The translations under genes were made by a program, and so were the position numbers. From NCBI RefSeq assembly GCF_002802965.1, contig NZ_NXGA01000001.1:3232955-3296954 (forward strand): a stretch of DNA of 64,000 nucleotides. The letters run 5' to 3'. Below the pieces are notes generated by a model. That model did no database searches, had not been told where the DNA came from, and saw only the letters and a list, made by a program, of their open reading frames with translations. Of the stretch, positions 1 through 9,958 are shown piece by piece. Each line of letters opens with the position of its first letter. Position 1 is the stretch's first letter. Origin of the DNA: Sporolactobacillus pectinivorans. GTDB taxonomy: Bacteria; Bacillota; Bacilli; Bacillales; Sporolactobacillaceae.

Positions 1-965
1 CACCCGGTTTTCAATAAATCCCCCGGTGAAACGGCGTCAATCGGCACTTTTGTTTCTATGCCGTTTTCGATGCGTGTCGCTTCCTTGGCCTGCAGATCCA
101 TCAGTTCCCTGATTGCTGTTGTTGTCTGGCGTTTCGCACGCGCTTCAAAGTATTTTCCGACCAGCACGAGCGTAATCAGAATCGCACTTGTTTCAAAATA
201 AAGATCCGGATGCGCGAGTCCGGCAAACTGAGAGCGGAAGGCTTCCACGACGCTGTAAAAATAAGCGGCACTTGTCCCTAGTGCAACGAGAACATCCATG
301 TTGGCGCTTTTGTTAAGCAGTGCGCGGGTCCCCCCCAGATAAAAAGGCCAGCCAATATAAAACTGGACAACAGTTGCCAGAACGAGCTGGAACCATGGGT
401 TCATCAGCAGCATGGGCAAGGGCAGCCCCGTGTAAAAAGGGAGATGAGCAATCATTGTATAGAGAAGCGGGAGGGACAAAACAACAGAAAGAATGAGCTT
501 GTTCTTTTTCCTGCGCAATTCTTTTTCCTTTTCATCATCTTCAAATGTGTCCTGAGCAACAGCATTGTAGCCCAGTTTCCCGACTTTCCGGAAAATAGCA
601 TCAGGTTCTGAAATACCAGGTATATAAATTACCGTTCCGGATTCGGTAGCAAGATTCACCCGTGCTGATACAATCCCAGGCATCCGGTTCAGACCCTTTT
701 CAATTCTCGCCGCGCAAGAAGCACAAGTCATTCCGTTAATCGCCATATCCAAGCGTTTCTGCCTGACTCCGTAACCTAATTTTTCAATTCTTTCAACAAT
801 TTCCTGCGGTGCGGCCTGATCTTCCTCCAGTATCACTTTTGCGTTTTCAAGCGCAAGATTAACATTAGCAGAAACACCATCCATTTTATTGAGTACTTTC
901 TCAATTCGATTGGAGCAGGCAGCACATGTCATTCCTGTGACACCTATCGTCATTTCCTTCTTCAT
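1..965 (-). CDS. copA: Copper-exporting P1B-type ATPase CopA (N-terminal part, runs off the window)
   Basis: Reverse-strand reading frame open from an ATG at 965 to the window edge (about 321 codons visible), so the phosphorylation and ATP-binding domains are missing. Two heavy-metal-associated domains are visible: GMTCAAC with Cys14/Cys17 and GMTCASC with Cys81/Cys84. They are followed by the first membrane helices (about residue 165 onward) and the start of the actuator domain. Two HMA domains followed by P-type ATPase helices is the Bacillus CopA layout; the pump exports Cu(I) from the cytoplasm. It lies 30 bp downstream of csoR on the same strand, so it is almost certainly co-transcribed and copper-induced. 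No copZ chaperone gene lies between them. Confidence 0.93.
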   Translation of the reverse strand, partial: MKKEMTIGVTGMTCAACSNRIEKVLNKMDGVSANVNLALENAKVILEEDQAAPQEIVERIEKLGYGVRQKRLDMAINGMTCASCAARIEKGLNRMPGIVSARVNLATESGTVIYIPGISEPDAIFRKVGKLGYNAVAQDTFEDDEKEKELRRKKNKLILSVVLSLPLLYTMIAHLPFYTGLPLPMLLMNPWFQLVLATVVQFYIGWPFYLGGTRALLNKSANMDVLVALGTSAAYFYSVVEAFRSQFAGLAHPDLYFETSAILITLVLVGKYFEARAKRQTTTAIRELMDLQAKEATRIENGIETKVPIDAVSPGDLLKTG

Positions 966-995
966 TTAATGGCTCCCCCATTCGATCTCTGATCT

Positions 996-1343
996 CTATT
1001 TATAAAACTGACGCAATACCTTCAGTAATTCGTTAATCTGTTCGCTTCCATGTCCCTCTTCAATCGCCTGTGAAACGCATGACTTTGTATGGCGTTCCAG
1101 TACAGAAAACCCGATTTTTTGCAGTGCCGCCTGAGCAGCCGACAGTTGAATTAATATATCAACACAATAGCGGTCGTCTTCTACCATCTTCTGAACACCC
1201 CGGATCTGGCCTTCGACCCGTTTCAACCGATTGACGATCTTTTGTTTTTCTGCTGAGGTTCTCGGCTCCGCCGGAGACTTTTCTGGTTGCATCTCCAGAC
1301 CGAGTTCATCCGAAATGCAATGGCAGTTCTCTTGTTTAGTCAT
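996..1343 (-). CDS. csoR: Copper-sensing transcriptional repressor CsoR
   Basis: 115 residues, CsoR/RcnR family, all-helical DNA-binding repressor. The Cu(I) ligand set Cys60, His85, Cys89 (segments DRYCVDI and ERHTKSC) has the C-25-H-4-C spacing of Bacillus CsoR, which separates it from nickel- and formaldehyde-sensing relatives. An N-terminal tail of about 30 residues with extra His and Cys (residues 7-9 CHC) precedes the core and is longer than usual. First gene of the csoR-copA unit. A palindrome between the -35 and -10 of its own promoter predicts autoregulation: apo-CsoR blocks the operon and Cu(I) releases it. Confidence 0.93.
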   Translation of the reverse strand: MTKQENCHCISDELGLEMQPEKSPAEPRTSAEKQKIVNRLKRVEGQIRGVQKMVEDDRYCVDILIQLSAAQAALQKIGFSVLERHTKSCVSQAIEEGHGSEQINELLKVLRQFYK

Positions 1344-1368
1344 CGCCTGTTTCCTCCTTTATAGCCTT

Positions 1369-1397
1369 ATTATACCCCTATAGGGTATACAAATCAA
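1369..1397 (-). promoter_or_regulatory. csoR-copA promoter with embedded CsoR operator
   Basis: On the minus strand a -35 TTGATT (1392-1397) and a perfect -10 TATAAT (1369-1374) are separated by 17 bp. The spacer and -10 hold the pseudo-palindrome TATACCC-CTATA-GGGTATA (1371-1389), close to the GC-flanked TACCC/GGGTA operators known for CsoR. Binding there would occlude RNA polymerase. Operator identity is inference from family knowledge and position. Confidence 0.8.
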
Positions 1398-1582
1398 GTC
1401 ATCTCTTCAAAACGGCCAAACGCCCGCATGTACCTTTATGCGAGCGTAATCAGTGATTATTCATTTATTGAGGGAAAACCGTTTGAAAAAGCACCAATAT
1501 CAGGCTGCCTTCCAAACTTCGTATTCAGTGGCGCCGCCGGTCCGGAAACTCAACCCTATCCCGTTTTTAGTCAGTCGAAACA

Positions 1583-3052
1583 CTACTGATCCTTTTGACC
1601 AGATTCCTGATTGATTTGTTTCCATGAGGACTCACCCCTGGCCAAGCCTTCTGCCGCAATTCCCGGTTTTGTCATTTCATAAGGATCAAGGACCTGACTG
1701 AGTTTCTCTTCAGAGAAAAGGTGGCGCCCAAGGCACAATTCACGAACCGTTTTTCCTGTGGAAAGGGCCTCCCGTGCTATGCTGCCCGCCTCTTCATAAC
1801 CGATATAGGGACTGAGTGCTGTCGCAACCCCCACGCTTTGATCAACGTATTTTTTTAACGTTTCAGTGTTAGCCGTGATGCCAATGAGACAATGCGCAGT
1901 AAAGGCAGAAAAGGCGTGATGCATGATGTCAATGGATTGAAGCAGGTTGAAAACTAGAACGGGTTCCATGACATTTAATTCAAACTGTCCGGCTTCAGAA
2001 GCCATCGAGATTGTGTGATCATTGCCGATCACCTGAAAGGCGACCTGATTAATTACTTCAGCCATTACCGGATTTATTTTCCCCGGCATTATTGAGGAGC
2101 CGGGCTGACGCTCGGGAAGAACGATTTCGCCCAGTCCTGCTTTTGGCCCGGAAGCCATCAGTCGAAGATCGCTGGCAATCTTCGACATATTGATCATACA
2201 AATTTTGAGTGCGGAAGAAACTTCAGTATACGCGTCCGTATTTTGCGTCGCGTCGACGAGATCTTCCGCTCTTTCCAGCTCAAGCCCGCTGATTCCGGCC
2301 AGATGTTCCATAACCTTCTTCCTGTATTCAGTATTCGCATTTAATCCCGTTCCTACAGCTGTAGCCCCCAGACTGATCTTATGAAGCTGTCTTTCTGATT
2401 CCGCAATTCGCCTGATATCCCGCTCAAGTACGTGGACGTAAGCCGCGAACTCCTGCCCGAGCCGGATCGGGACGGCATCCTGAAGGTGCGTCCGGCCAAT
2501 TTTGACGATTGAATCAAACGCTTTTGCTTTTTTCTGAAAAGCACTGAGCATATCGCGCATTGTGCGCTGCAGGCGGCGCAGCATTTTTATGGAAGCCATC
2601 CGGGTTGCAGTAGGAAAAACGTCATTTGTGGATTGAGACTTGTTGACGTGATTATTTGGATTGATTGAAACATAGTCTCCCTTTTGTTTCCCTATGAGTT
2701 CAAGCGCCCTATTTGCCAGAATCTCATTAGCGTTCATATTGATTGAGGTCCCGGCACCTCCCTGGATCGGATCGACAATAAACTCATCGTTCCACTTGCC
2801 TTCAATCATTTCGTCCGCAGCATGTACAATGGCGCGGCCAACAATCGGACTAAGCAGGTTCGCATCAACGTTGGCGAGTGCCGCCGCTTTTTTAACCATC
2901 GCTATCGCTTTGATCAATTCTGTGTGAATGCTGTATCCCGTAATTGGAAAGTTCTCCGCCGCCCGCAGTGTCTGCACCCCATAATACGCATCGGCCGGGA
3001 CTTCTTTCTCGCCCAGCAGATCATGTTCCATTCTCATCAGGATGTTTGCCAT
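1583..3052 (-). CDS. aspA: Aspartate ammonia-lyase (aspartase)
   Basis: About 489 residues, aspartase/fumarase superfamily; converts L-aspartate to fumarate and ammonia. The superfamily signature GSSIMPGKINPV (about residue 318) carries the catalytic serine loop, and the conserved segments KSQSTNDVFPTA and GRTHLQDAVPI are present. Length and the N-terminal EHDLLGEKEVPADAYYG fit aspartase better than class II fumarase. A GTG at 3061 could extend the frame, but AAAGGG lies 8 nt before the ATG at 3052, so the latter is chosen. Downstream of glpD on the same strand, but glpD has its own terminator, so aspA is probably transcribed separately. Confidence 0.93.
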   Translation of the reverse strand: MANILMRMEHDLLGEKEVPADAYYGVQTLRAAENFPITGYSIHTELIKAIAMVKKAAALANVDANLLSPIVGRAIVHAADEMIEGKWNDEFIVDPIQGGAGTSINMNANEILANRALELIGKQKGDYVSINPNNHVNKSQSTNDVFPTATRMASIKMLRRLQRTMRDMLSAFQKKAKAFDSIVKIGRTHLQDAVPIRLGQEFAAYVHVLERDIRRIAESERQLHKISLGATAVGTGLNANTEYRKKVMEHLAGISGLELERAEDLVDATQNTDAYTEVSSALKICMINMSKIASDLRLMASGPKAGLGEIVLPERQPGSSIMPGKINPVMAEVINQVAFQVIGNDHTISMASEAGQFELNVMEPVLVFNLLQSIDIMHHAFSAFTAHCLIGITANTETLKKYVDQSVGVATALSPYIGYEEAGSIAREALSTGKTVRELCLGRHLFSEEKLSQVLDPYEMTKPGIAAEGLARGESSWKQINQESGQKDQ

Positions 3053-3209
3053 CTCCCTCACCCTTTCATTAATCTTGCCACTAGCACTATACGCAGAACT
3101 GCGGGCCCCGGTGTGGTTCCAAATCTAATGCGTGCTAAAAAAGCGTGCTTATTTGATAACAGATAAGTGTGTCACAAATAAAATGCGAGCCGCAGTTCGA
3201 TAAAGAAAA

Positions 3210-3225
3210 CTTGCCGATTGGCAAG
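3210..3225 (-). terminator. Possible minor terminator between glpD and aspA
   Basis: On the minus strand CTTGCC-AATC-GGCAAG is followed by TTTTCTTT. The 6-bp stem is short; it may back up the stronger glpD terminator just upstream or act in the aspA leader. Confidence 0.4.
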
Positions 3226-3300
3226 CCTTTAGGCGATGCCAGAGGCCTAATTGCACTTACATTTTAATCCTTGAAATTTTTATACTTTCTTAAAGTGTGA

Positions 3301-3326
3301 AAAAAGCGCCCGAAAGTCCGGGCGCA
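3301..3326 (-). terminator. Rho-independent terminator of glpD
   Basis: Minus-strand stem GCGCCCG/CGGGCGC around a short loop, followed directly by TTTTTT, about 20 nt past the glpD stop codon. Confidence 0.88.
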
Positions 3327-3344
3327 TTCATCGATGCTGCGTAT

Positions 3345-5042
3345 TCAAATATTTTCCACCGGTTTTGAGTCGATCTGGCTCTTCCGGATCGCCGCTTCGG
3401 CAAATGATTTTTCGAGCTCTCGTTTGTACTGTTCGGACTGTTCTCCATTCCACGACAGACGATGTGCCATATAGTCCAGAACAGGCTGTTTCCATTTTTC
3501 CGCCCACTGGATGTCAAACAGGGTTTTTCCCGTTCTTCGGGTAAAGTAGTCGACCGGCGAAACGGCCATTTCATAAATCAGGGCATATTCGACTGTCGCA
3601 TAAATAGGAGGCGGCAAATGATTTTCTTCCGCTTCATCCCTGTTCGCACGGATCAGTTCGTAAACGCTGCCGGTATTCGTGCCATATTTTTTGGCTAATT
3701 CTTTAGCTTCTTTTTCCGTCAGTCCAAGCTGTACGCCTTCGGTAACTATTTGCCGTACATAATCAGAATAGTGTGCGGAACCGCCGAAGTGACCACCGGA
3801 GAGTTCGGCATGAATGGTTTGGCAGGCGGGGTACGCCTTACCCGTTTCCGCGGCCAATTCGGAAGTGACTTCATTAACGACGCGCTCCGCCATTTTACGA
3901 TAACCGGTCAGTTTCCCCCCCGCAATGGAAATCAGCCCCGACTCCGATACGAAGATTTCATCCTTCCGGGAGATCTCGGAAGGAGATTTCCCTTCTTCCT
4001 GAATCAGCGGACGAACACCTGCCCAACTGGATTCGACATCCTGAGGCATCAGGTGAACACTCGGGAACATTCCGTTGATAGCCTCAAGAATATAGTCCCG
4101 GTCTTCCGCGGTCGGTTCCGGATCAATCGGGTATTTTGTGTATGTTGTATCAGTCGTGCCTGCGTAGACTTTTCCATCGCGGGGAATGACAAAAATCATT
4201 CGCTTATCCCCGTTAGTCGTATCGAAATAAAGCGACTGTTCCATAGGAAAGCGTTTGCCATCAATCACGATATGCACCCCTTTTGTCAGGTGCAAATATT
4301 TGCCTCTCTTTGAATGATCCATCTCACGTATCGTGTCTACCCATGGTCCCGCAGCATTGACAATTTTTTTGGCAAAAATACTATAGGATTTCCGGGTCAG
4401 CCGATCCGTCACCCGAACACCTGTCAGGCGACGGCTGTTATCATAGATCAGGCTCTCAACTTTAGCATAATTGACGGCCAGCGCTCCACGCTGAACAGCC
4501 TCCTTCATCGTTTCAATCGTCAGACGTGCATCATCCGTGCGATATTCGACGTAATACCCGCTGCCTTTCAATCCTTCTTTTTTCAGAAGCGGTTCTTTTT
4601 TAAGCGTCTCTTTACGGCTGAGCATCACGCGGCGTTCAGACCGTTTGACACCGGCCAGATAATCATATAGCTTGAGACCCATGGATGTTGAAAGCCTGCC
4701 GAATGTCCCATTTTTATAAATAGGCAGCAGCATTTTTTCCGGACTGGTCACATGCGGTGCATTTTCATAAACAATCGCCCGTTCCTTGCCAACTTCCGCA
4801 ACGATTTTAACTTCAAATTGCTTCAGATAACGCAGGCCTCCATGCACCAGCTTGGTTGAGCGGCTGGATGTTCCGCCTGCGAAATCCCGCATATCGGCCA
4901 GGCCGACGCGAAGGCCGCGCAGCGTCGCATCGAGAGCAATACCCGCTCCTGTAATGCCGCCTCCGATAATGAAGAGGTCGAGCGGCCGAGCGGCCATTTC
5001 TTCCAGATAGCGGCTTCTTTCCAAAACTGAAAATGACATCAT
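3345..5042 (-). CDS. glpD: Aerobic glycerol-3-phosphate dehydrogenase GlpD
   Basis: 565 residues; membrane-associated FAD enzyme oxidising sn-glycerol-3-phosphate to dihydroxyacetone phosphate and passing electrons to quinone. The N-terminal dinucleotide fold FIIGGGITGAG (residues 24-34) and GTSSRSTKLVHGGLRYL (FAD-dependent G3P dehydrogenase signature) are clear. The length equals Bacillus GlpD (about 555), with a C-terminal DAO_C-type domain from about residue 400. A second ATG at 5039 could be the true start. Third catabolic gene of the glp cluster, preceded by its own leader terminator, so it can be controlled by GlpP separately from glpFK. Confidence 0.95.
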   Translation of the reverse strand: MMSFSVLERSRYLEEMAARPLDLFIIGGGITGAGIALDATLRGLRVGLADMRDFAGGTSSRSTKLVHGGLRYLKQFEVKIVAEVGKERAIVYENAPHVTSPEKMLLPIYKNGTFGRLSTSMGLKLYDYLAGVKRSERRVMLSRKETLKKEPLLKKEGLKGSGYYVEYRTDDARLTIETMKEAVQRGALAVNYAKVESLIYDNSRRLTGVRVTDRLTRKSYSIFAKKIVNAAGPWVDTIREMDHSKRGKYLHLTKGVHIVIDGKRFPMEQSLYFDTTNGDKRMIFVIPRDGKVYAGTTDTTYTKYPIDPEPTAEDRDYILEAINGMFPSVHLMPQDVESSWAGVRPLIQEEGKSPSEISRKDEIFVSESGLISIAGGKLTGYRKMAERVVNEVTSELAAETGKAYPACQTIHAELSGGHFGGSAHYSDYVRQIVTEGVQLGLTEKEAKELAKKYGTNTGSVYELIRANRDEAEENHLPPPIYATVEYALIYEMAVSPVDYFTRRTGKTLFDIQWAEKWKQPVLDYMAHRLSWNGEQSEQYKRELEKSFAEAAIRKSQIDSKPVENI

Positions 5043-5074
5043 TCATTCCCCCTGGTTAGCCCGGCCATACTTGT

Positions 5075-5144
5075 AAAAAAAGGACCGCCAATACATGCCG
5101 GTATGTGCGGAAAAGCGCAGATATACAGGGTCATTGGTTGGTCC
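5075..5144 (-). promoter_or_regulatory. glpD leader: GlpP-type antitermination target (long hairpin terminator)
   Basis: In the 174-bp glpK-glpD gap, read on the minus strand, GGACC-AA-CCAAT (5133-5144) pairs with ATTGG-C-GGTCC (5082-5092), enclosing an inner TGCG/CGCA hairpin, and is followed at once by seven T residues (5075-5081). This is an intrinsic terminator about 35 nt ahead of the glpD start. In Bacillus, GlpP with glycerol-3-phosphate lets polymerase read through such glp leaders, so the same role is inferred here. Confidence 0.75.
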
Positions 5145-5216
5145 CTTCCTCAGTCACGACCAGCTATGAACTTATTTGTACATTCAGATCTCCTTCACAT
5201 TGTGGTTCATCCACCG

Positions 5217-6749
<1,533 letters not shown>

Positions 6750-6777
6750 TCATTCTCCTCTCCATTTTTCAATTCAT

Positions 6778-7614
6778 TTATTCTGACGCAGCCTGTTCCT
6801 GCGTAGTGGAAATTCTTTGCGTAGCATGCTGACGTTCACCCGCCAGGGCTAAAACAATCACGATCAGGATCAGCGCACCGAAGACCCAGAAAGCGGTCGT
6901 GATCTGTCCGGCAAAAAATGTTTTGTAGAAAAGGGAGCCAAATACACCACCAAGAATAGGCCCAACGATTGGAATCCAGGCATAACCCCAGTTCGATCCG
7001 CCCTTTCCCGGAATCGGGAGTAAAGCGTGCGCAAGCCGCGGCGCCAGGTCCCGGGCAGGATTAATCGCGTAACCTGTTGTTCCGCCGAGCGACATGCCGA
7101 TCACAACAATCAGAAAACCGACAATCAGAGGATTGATCCCCTGTGCGAATTTATTGGCGCCAATGGCAAGAATACCGACGACGAGAATAAACGTGCCAAT
7201 GACTTCGCTGAGCAAGTTGGACCAGCGATGGGGAATGGCCGGACCCGTGCAGAAAATGCCAAGCTTTGTTGCAGGATCTTCCGTTTCCCTCCAGTGTGGA
7301 AGGTAGTGTAGAAAAACAATGCAGACACCAAGGAAACCGCCGATCAACTGACCCGCAATATAAACCGGAACCTCCCGCCACGGAAAATCACCTGCAGAAG
7401 CAAGCGCAAGGGTCAACGCCGGATTCAAATGCGCGCCGCTGATTCTGCCGACCGCATACGCCCCAACGGCAACAGCCAGCCCCCATCCCATCGTAATCAC
7501 AATCCAGCCTGAATTTCCGGCATAGGACTTTTTCAGGCTTACACCGGCGCACACCCCATCTCCAAGAATAATCAAAATCATCGTGCCGATCAGTTCCCCC
7601 AAAAAACCGGACAT
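6778..7614 (-). CDS. glpF: Glycerol uptake facilitator (aquaglyceroporin) GlpF
   Basis: 278 residues with six membrane helices and two half-helix pore motifs, GAHLNPALT and GYAINPARD; the Asp after the second NPAR is diagnostic of aquaglyceroporins rather than water-only channels. The open frame extends to 7869, but AAGGGGG (7623-7629) sits 8 nt before the ATG at 7614 and the upstream stretch is the regulatory leader, so 7614 is the start. The C-terminal tail past the last helix (VLALAGERQHATQ...) is polar. It lets glycerol diffuse in for GlpK trapping. First gene after the cre/GlpP leader region. Confidence 0.95.
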   Translation of the reverse strand: MSGFLGELIGTMILIILGDGVCAGVSLKKSYAGNSGWIVITMGWGLAVAVGAYAVGRISGAHLNPALTLALASAGDFPWREVPVYIAGQLIGGFLGVCIVFLHYLPHWRETEDPATKLGIFCTGPAIPHRWSNLLSEVIGTFILVVGILAIGANKFAQGINPLIVGFLIVVIGMSLGGTTGYAINPARDLAPRLAHALLPIPGKGGSNWGYAWIPIVGPILGGVFGSLFYKTFFAGQITTAFWVFGALILIVIVLALAGERQHATQRISTTQEQAASE

Positions 7615-7700
7615 CTGCGATTCCCCCTTTTTCGGTTTCATTGCGGACCTTGCAACTGGCATCTTTCCCTTACCCGCCCCCGCCTGCTTGCCATGCGAGC

Positions 7701-7764
7701 AAAAAAAAATCCACCATGGGCATGACCGGATAAACATATAATGTCCGATCAGCTCTGAAGTGGA
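7701..7764 (-). promoter_or_regulatory. glpF leader: GlpP-type antitermination target
   Basis: In the leader, on the minus strand, TCCAC (7760-7764) can pair with GTGGA (7710-7714) and inside it GATCGGA (7744-7750) with TCCGGTC (7724-7730, one G-U pair). A run of nine T follows at 7701-7709. This is a long-range intrinsic terminator about 90 nt before glpF. The same arrangement appears ahead of glpD, and glpP is the adjacent gene. GlpP control is inference from the Bacillus model. Confidence 0.7.
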
Positions 7765-7807
7765 AGATCCAATCTCAGCATCCAAAAACATTAACTTGAT
7801 GCTTTTG

Positions 7808-7836
7808 ATCTTACGTGATAATGAAAGCGTTGTCAA
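7808..7836 (-). promoter_or_regulatory. glpF promoter overlapped by a catabolite-responsive element (cre)
   Basis: Minus strand: -35 TTGACA (7831-7836, perfect), 17-bp spacer, -10 TAAGAT (7808-7813). The plus-strand reading of 7822-7835 is TGAAAGCGTTGTCA, a full match to the CcpA cre consensus TGWAANCGNTNWCA. It overlaps the -35 and spacer, so CcpA/HPr-Ser-P should repress glpFK when glucose is plentiful. The predicted transcript starts near 7800, giving a leader of about 185 nt that contains the terminator described above. Confidence 0.85.
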
Positions 7837-7877
7837 TAATTTGTCACAAAAAAATCGATTTTTATTCACAATTCAGT

Positions 7878-8441
7878 TCACGAAGAAAATTTCCACAACT
7901 CTCTGTTAGAAGTTGAAACAGCAGCAGCTCCCGCCGCAAATGCATGATTAATTTCTTCTTTGGTACGTATCAATCCACCGGCGATTACCGGAATTCCCGC
8001 TTTTTCTCTGACTTCACGAATCATTTCAGGAATCAGGCCGGGCAAAAGTTCCACTAAATCCGGATGGACCTGATCCAGAAGTCGATAACCGGTTTCTATC
8101 GACCGTGAATCAAGTAAAAAGATACGCAGCACGGTGACCAACCCTCGCTTCTTTGCCACTTCAAGGACGTTTGCCCGTGTGGAAATAATCCCATACGGAC
8201 GAATATTCTGGCAGATAAATTCAGCTGCGTACAAGTCATTTTTCAGCCCCTGTATTAAATCCGCGTGCAAAAAAACGGATTTATGGTGCTGCCTGGCCAT
8301 CCGGGCAATCGCATCGATCTGTGAAAGATGGCTGTCCAGCACAATGACCGAGCGGGCTGGCGTTCCGAGCAGTTTTTCAAAATCTTTCATATTGTTAACA
8401 GCAGGAATGACACTTTTCGCATTCGCAGCAAACTGAACCAT
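7878..8441 (-). CDS. glpP: Glycerol operon antiterminator GlpP
   Basis: 187 residues, GlpP family; binds glp leader RNA when charged with glycerol-3-phosphate and lets polymerase pass the terminator. TIM-barrel-like protein with the conserved stretches VFLHADLI, GIISTRANVLE, DLVELLPG and PVIAGGLIR. Gene order glpP-glpF-glpK-glpD matches B. subtilis. Separated from glpF by the cre-bearing promoter, so it is expressed independently. AAGGTG precedes the ATG at a suitable distance. Confidence 0.93.
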   Translation of the reverse strand: MVQFAANAKSVIPAVNNMKDFEKLLGTPARSVIVLDSHLSQIDAIARMARQHHKSVFLHADLIQGLKNDLYAAEFICQNIRPYGIISTRANVLEVAKKRGLVTVLRIFLLDSRSIETGYRLLDQVHPDLVELLPGLIPEMIREVREKAGIPVIAGGLIRTKEEINHAFAAGAAAVSTSNRELWKFSS

Positions 8442-9135
8442 ATGGACACCTTCTTCATCTGAATGCAGAAATCCTGTATCACATCTTTCTCATCATAACC
8501 CAGAATCGGACTAAAGAAAACGTTTTCAAATAAACTTTTTCCACGCAAAAAAGCAGCCCAGGCAGCTGCTTTTTCACGTAAATGAGTGAGGAGAGGTGTC
8601 TTGCGCCCAAAGTACAAAGCCCGGCGCCGGGGCCCTATACTTAGGAAAAGGATTTTAACCAATTAGGAAATGAAAACTGACGCATTGCACGAGTAAAGTA
8701 TCTAGACAGCCGACCGGTCTGAAGGCAGGTCCAGTTCCGGTTATCACCCGTTTAGACCGCCATATACGCCATTATTTTTGGGCGAACCATGCCTTGCTGC
8801 AGTCAAATGACGGACAAGCCCGGCATTTCAACGGCAGCATGCCCCCGAGCGGCATACTTGCCCTAAAACGATTTGCGCCCTTGAAGGTAAGGGTACCGAA
8901 TTAAAACAACATTACAGCACTGGTCTTAATTTCCGGAACCTGAACCTGTTAAGCTGACCGCGATACTGTTTGGCTCTGCCTCGCAGTTATCTCTTCCTGC
9001 TTTTTCATCATATTGGACGGACGAGCTTACTGCAAAAATTGAAATCGACAAAAAGTAAAGATTTTACCGTGGATTTGACGTGTTTTTTGCAGAATCAGTA
9101 ATACAATCCGGCAAAATTTACAAAAAACAACTATT
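8442..9135. other. Long intergenic region without a coding gene
   Basis: No plausible ORF with a ribosome-binding site is seen on either strand in nearly 700 bp. It contains GC-rich self-complementary segments (8610-8642, arms AAGTA/TACTT around CGGCGCCG), a small hairpin CCCTT/AAGGG near 8879-8894 and a bidirectional terminator at 8552-8570. The contents would fit an unrecognised non-coding RNA or long leader read leftwards toward glpP; no known RNA family was recognised. Confidence 0.5.
8552..8570 (-). terminator. Bidirectional hairpin terminator upstream of glpP
   Basis: AGCAGC-loop-GCTGCT flanked by A6 on the left and T5 on the right, so it works as an intrinsic terminator in both directions. 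No gene ends next to it, and it lies about 110 nt before the glpP start in glpP's direction. Confidence 0.65.
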
Positions 9136-9753
9136 TTAGTGCTCTTCCGATTTTTTTACCTGTCTGATGATTTCAGTTGCTAGAAAATCATACCCCATGT
9201 TTGTGAAATGCAGTCCGTCATGAAGCAGCATCCCCTGATAATCAGGCAAACGGAGCATCTCACTGTGCAAATCAATCAATGGCACCCCGGTTTCCTTTGC
9301 CGCATTAAGAACGGCCTCTGCATACAAAGACACACGTTCATTCATTCTTTTACCCTTCTGTTTCTTGTCAACAATGGGCGACGGCGTGATAAAGATTGCT
9401 TTTTGCGGCGAAACCGCACGGGCCATAAAAATCAGGTTTGTTTTAAACTGTTTTAGAGGTATACCTTTATGAAGGGAAGAATCATTGGCGCCAAAAAAAA
9501 TAGTAATTCGGTCAAATGGGCATTCAAGAACATCTTTATTCATTCTTGTCAGGGCCTGTTCCGTATTTTCCCCCGGCACGCCTGCATTCGTCACAATCCA
9601 TCCAAGTCCTTCGGAGAGCCTGTCCGTCAGCCGCCGGGTTTCTTGGTGCCCGTCCCACCCAGCTGTAATGCTGTCTCCGAAACAAATCAGCCGTTTCAAC
9701 TTATTTTCCCTCTTTCTGATCGGATCTGGAATCGTTCTTCTGCTCCAAAACAT
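9136..9753 (-). CDS. SGNH/GDSL-type esterase or lipase
   Basis: 205 residues of the SGNH hydrolase fold. Block I CFGDSITAG gives the nucleophilic Ser, the Gly is in NAGVPGENT, block III is FFGANDSS with the Asn, and block V is DGLHFTNMG with catalytic Asp and His. The frame is open to 9807, but AAAGGAG lies just before the ATG at 9753, making this the start and leaving no signal peptide, so the enzyme is probably cytoplasmic. Substrate unknown; relatives hydrolyse short-chain esters or acylated sugars. Monocistronic. Confidence 0.88.
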   Translation of the reverse strand: MFWSRRTIPDPIRKRENKLKRLICFGDSITAGWDGHQETRRLTDRLSEGLGWIVTNAGVPGENTEQALTRMNKDVLECPFDRITIFFGANDSSLHKGIPLKQFKTNLIFMARAVSPQKAIFITPSPIVDKKQKGKRMNERVSLYAEAVLNAAKETGVPLIDLHSEMLRLPDYQGMLLHDGLHFTNMGYDFLATEIIRQVKKSEEH

Positions 9754-9958
9754 TTTACTCCTTTCCCAAAAGAATGGCAGTGGATTGGAGATTAAAAAAA
9801 ATTTCATACTAAACGGGAAGGGTTTCTAAAATACGGTCACAGGGCCATCAGGCCATACGATTATTAGTAATGCACAAAAACAATGTTTATCATGTATTCT
9901 GGTAGATCGCTCTTTTTTAAAAGGCTTGTAGAACAGCCATTTCAGGAGGATAAAATTG

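Noticed and set aside
3140-3185. TGTCACAAAT half-site upstream of aspA, considered as an Fnr box
   Set aside because: The second half (TGTGA) is missing at the required 6-bp spacing.
3750-4313. Long plus-strand ORF (187 codons) opposite glpD
   Set aside because: It is antisense to a strongly conserved enzyme gene, has no ribosome site and encodes a composition typical of a shadow frame.
7615-7869. N-terminal extension of the glpF frame by 85 codons
   Set aside because: The stretch holds the promoter-proximal leader and terminator, and a good ribosome site marks the internal ATG.
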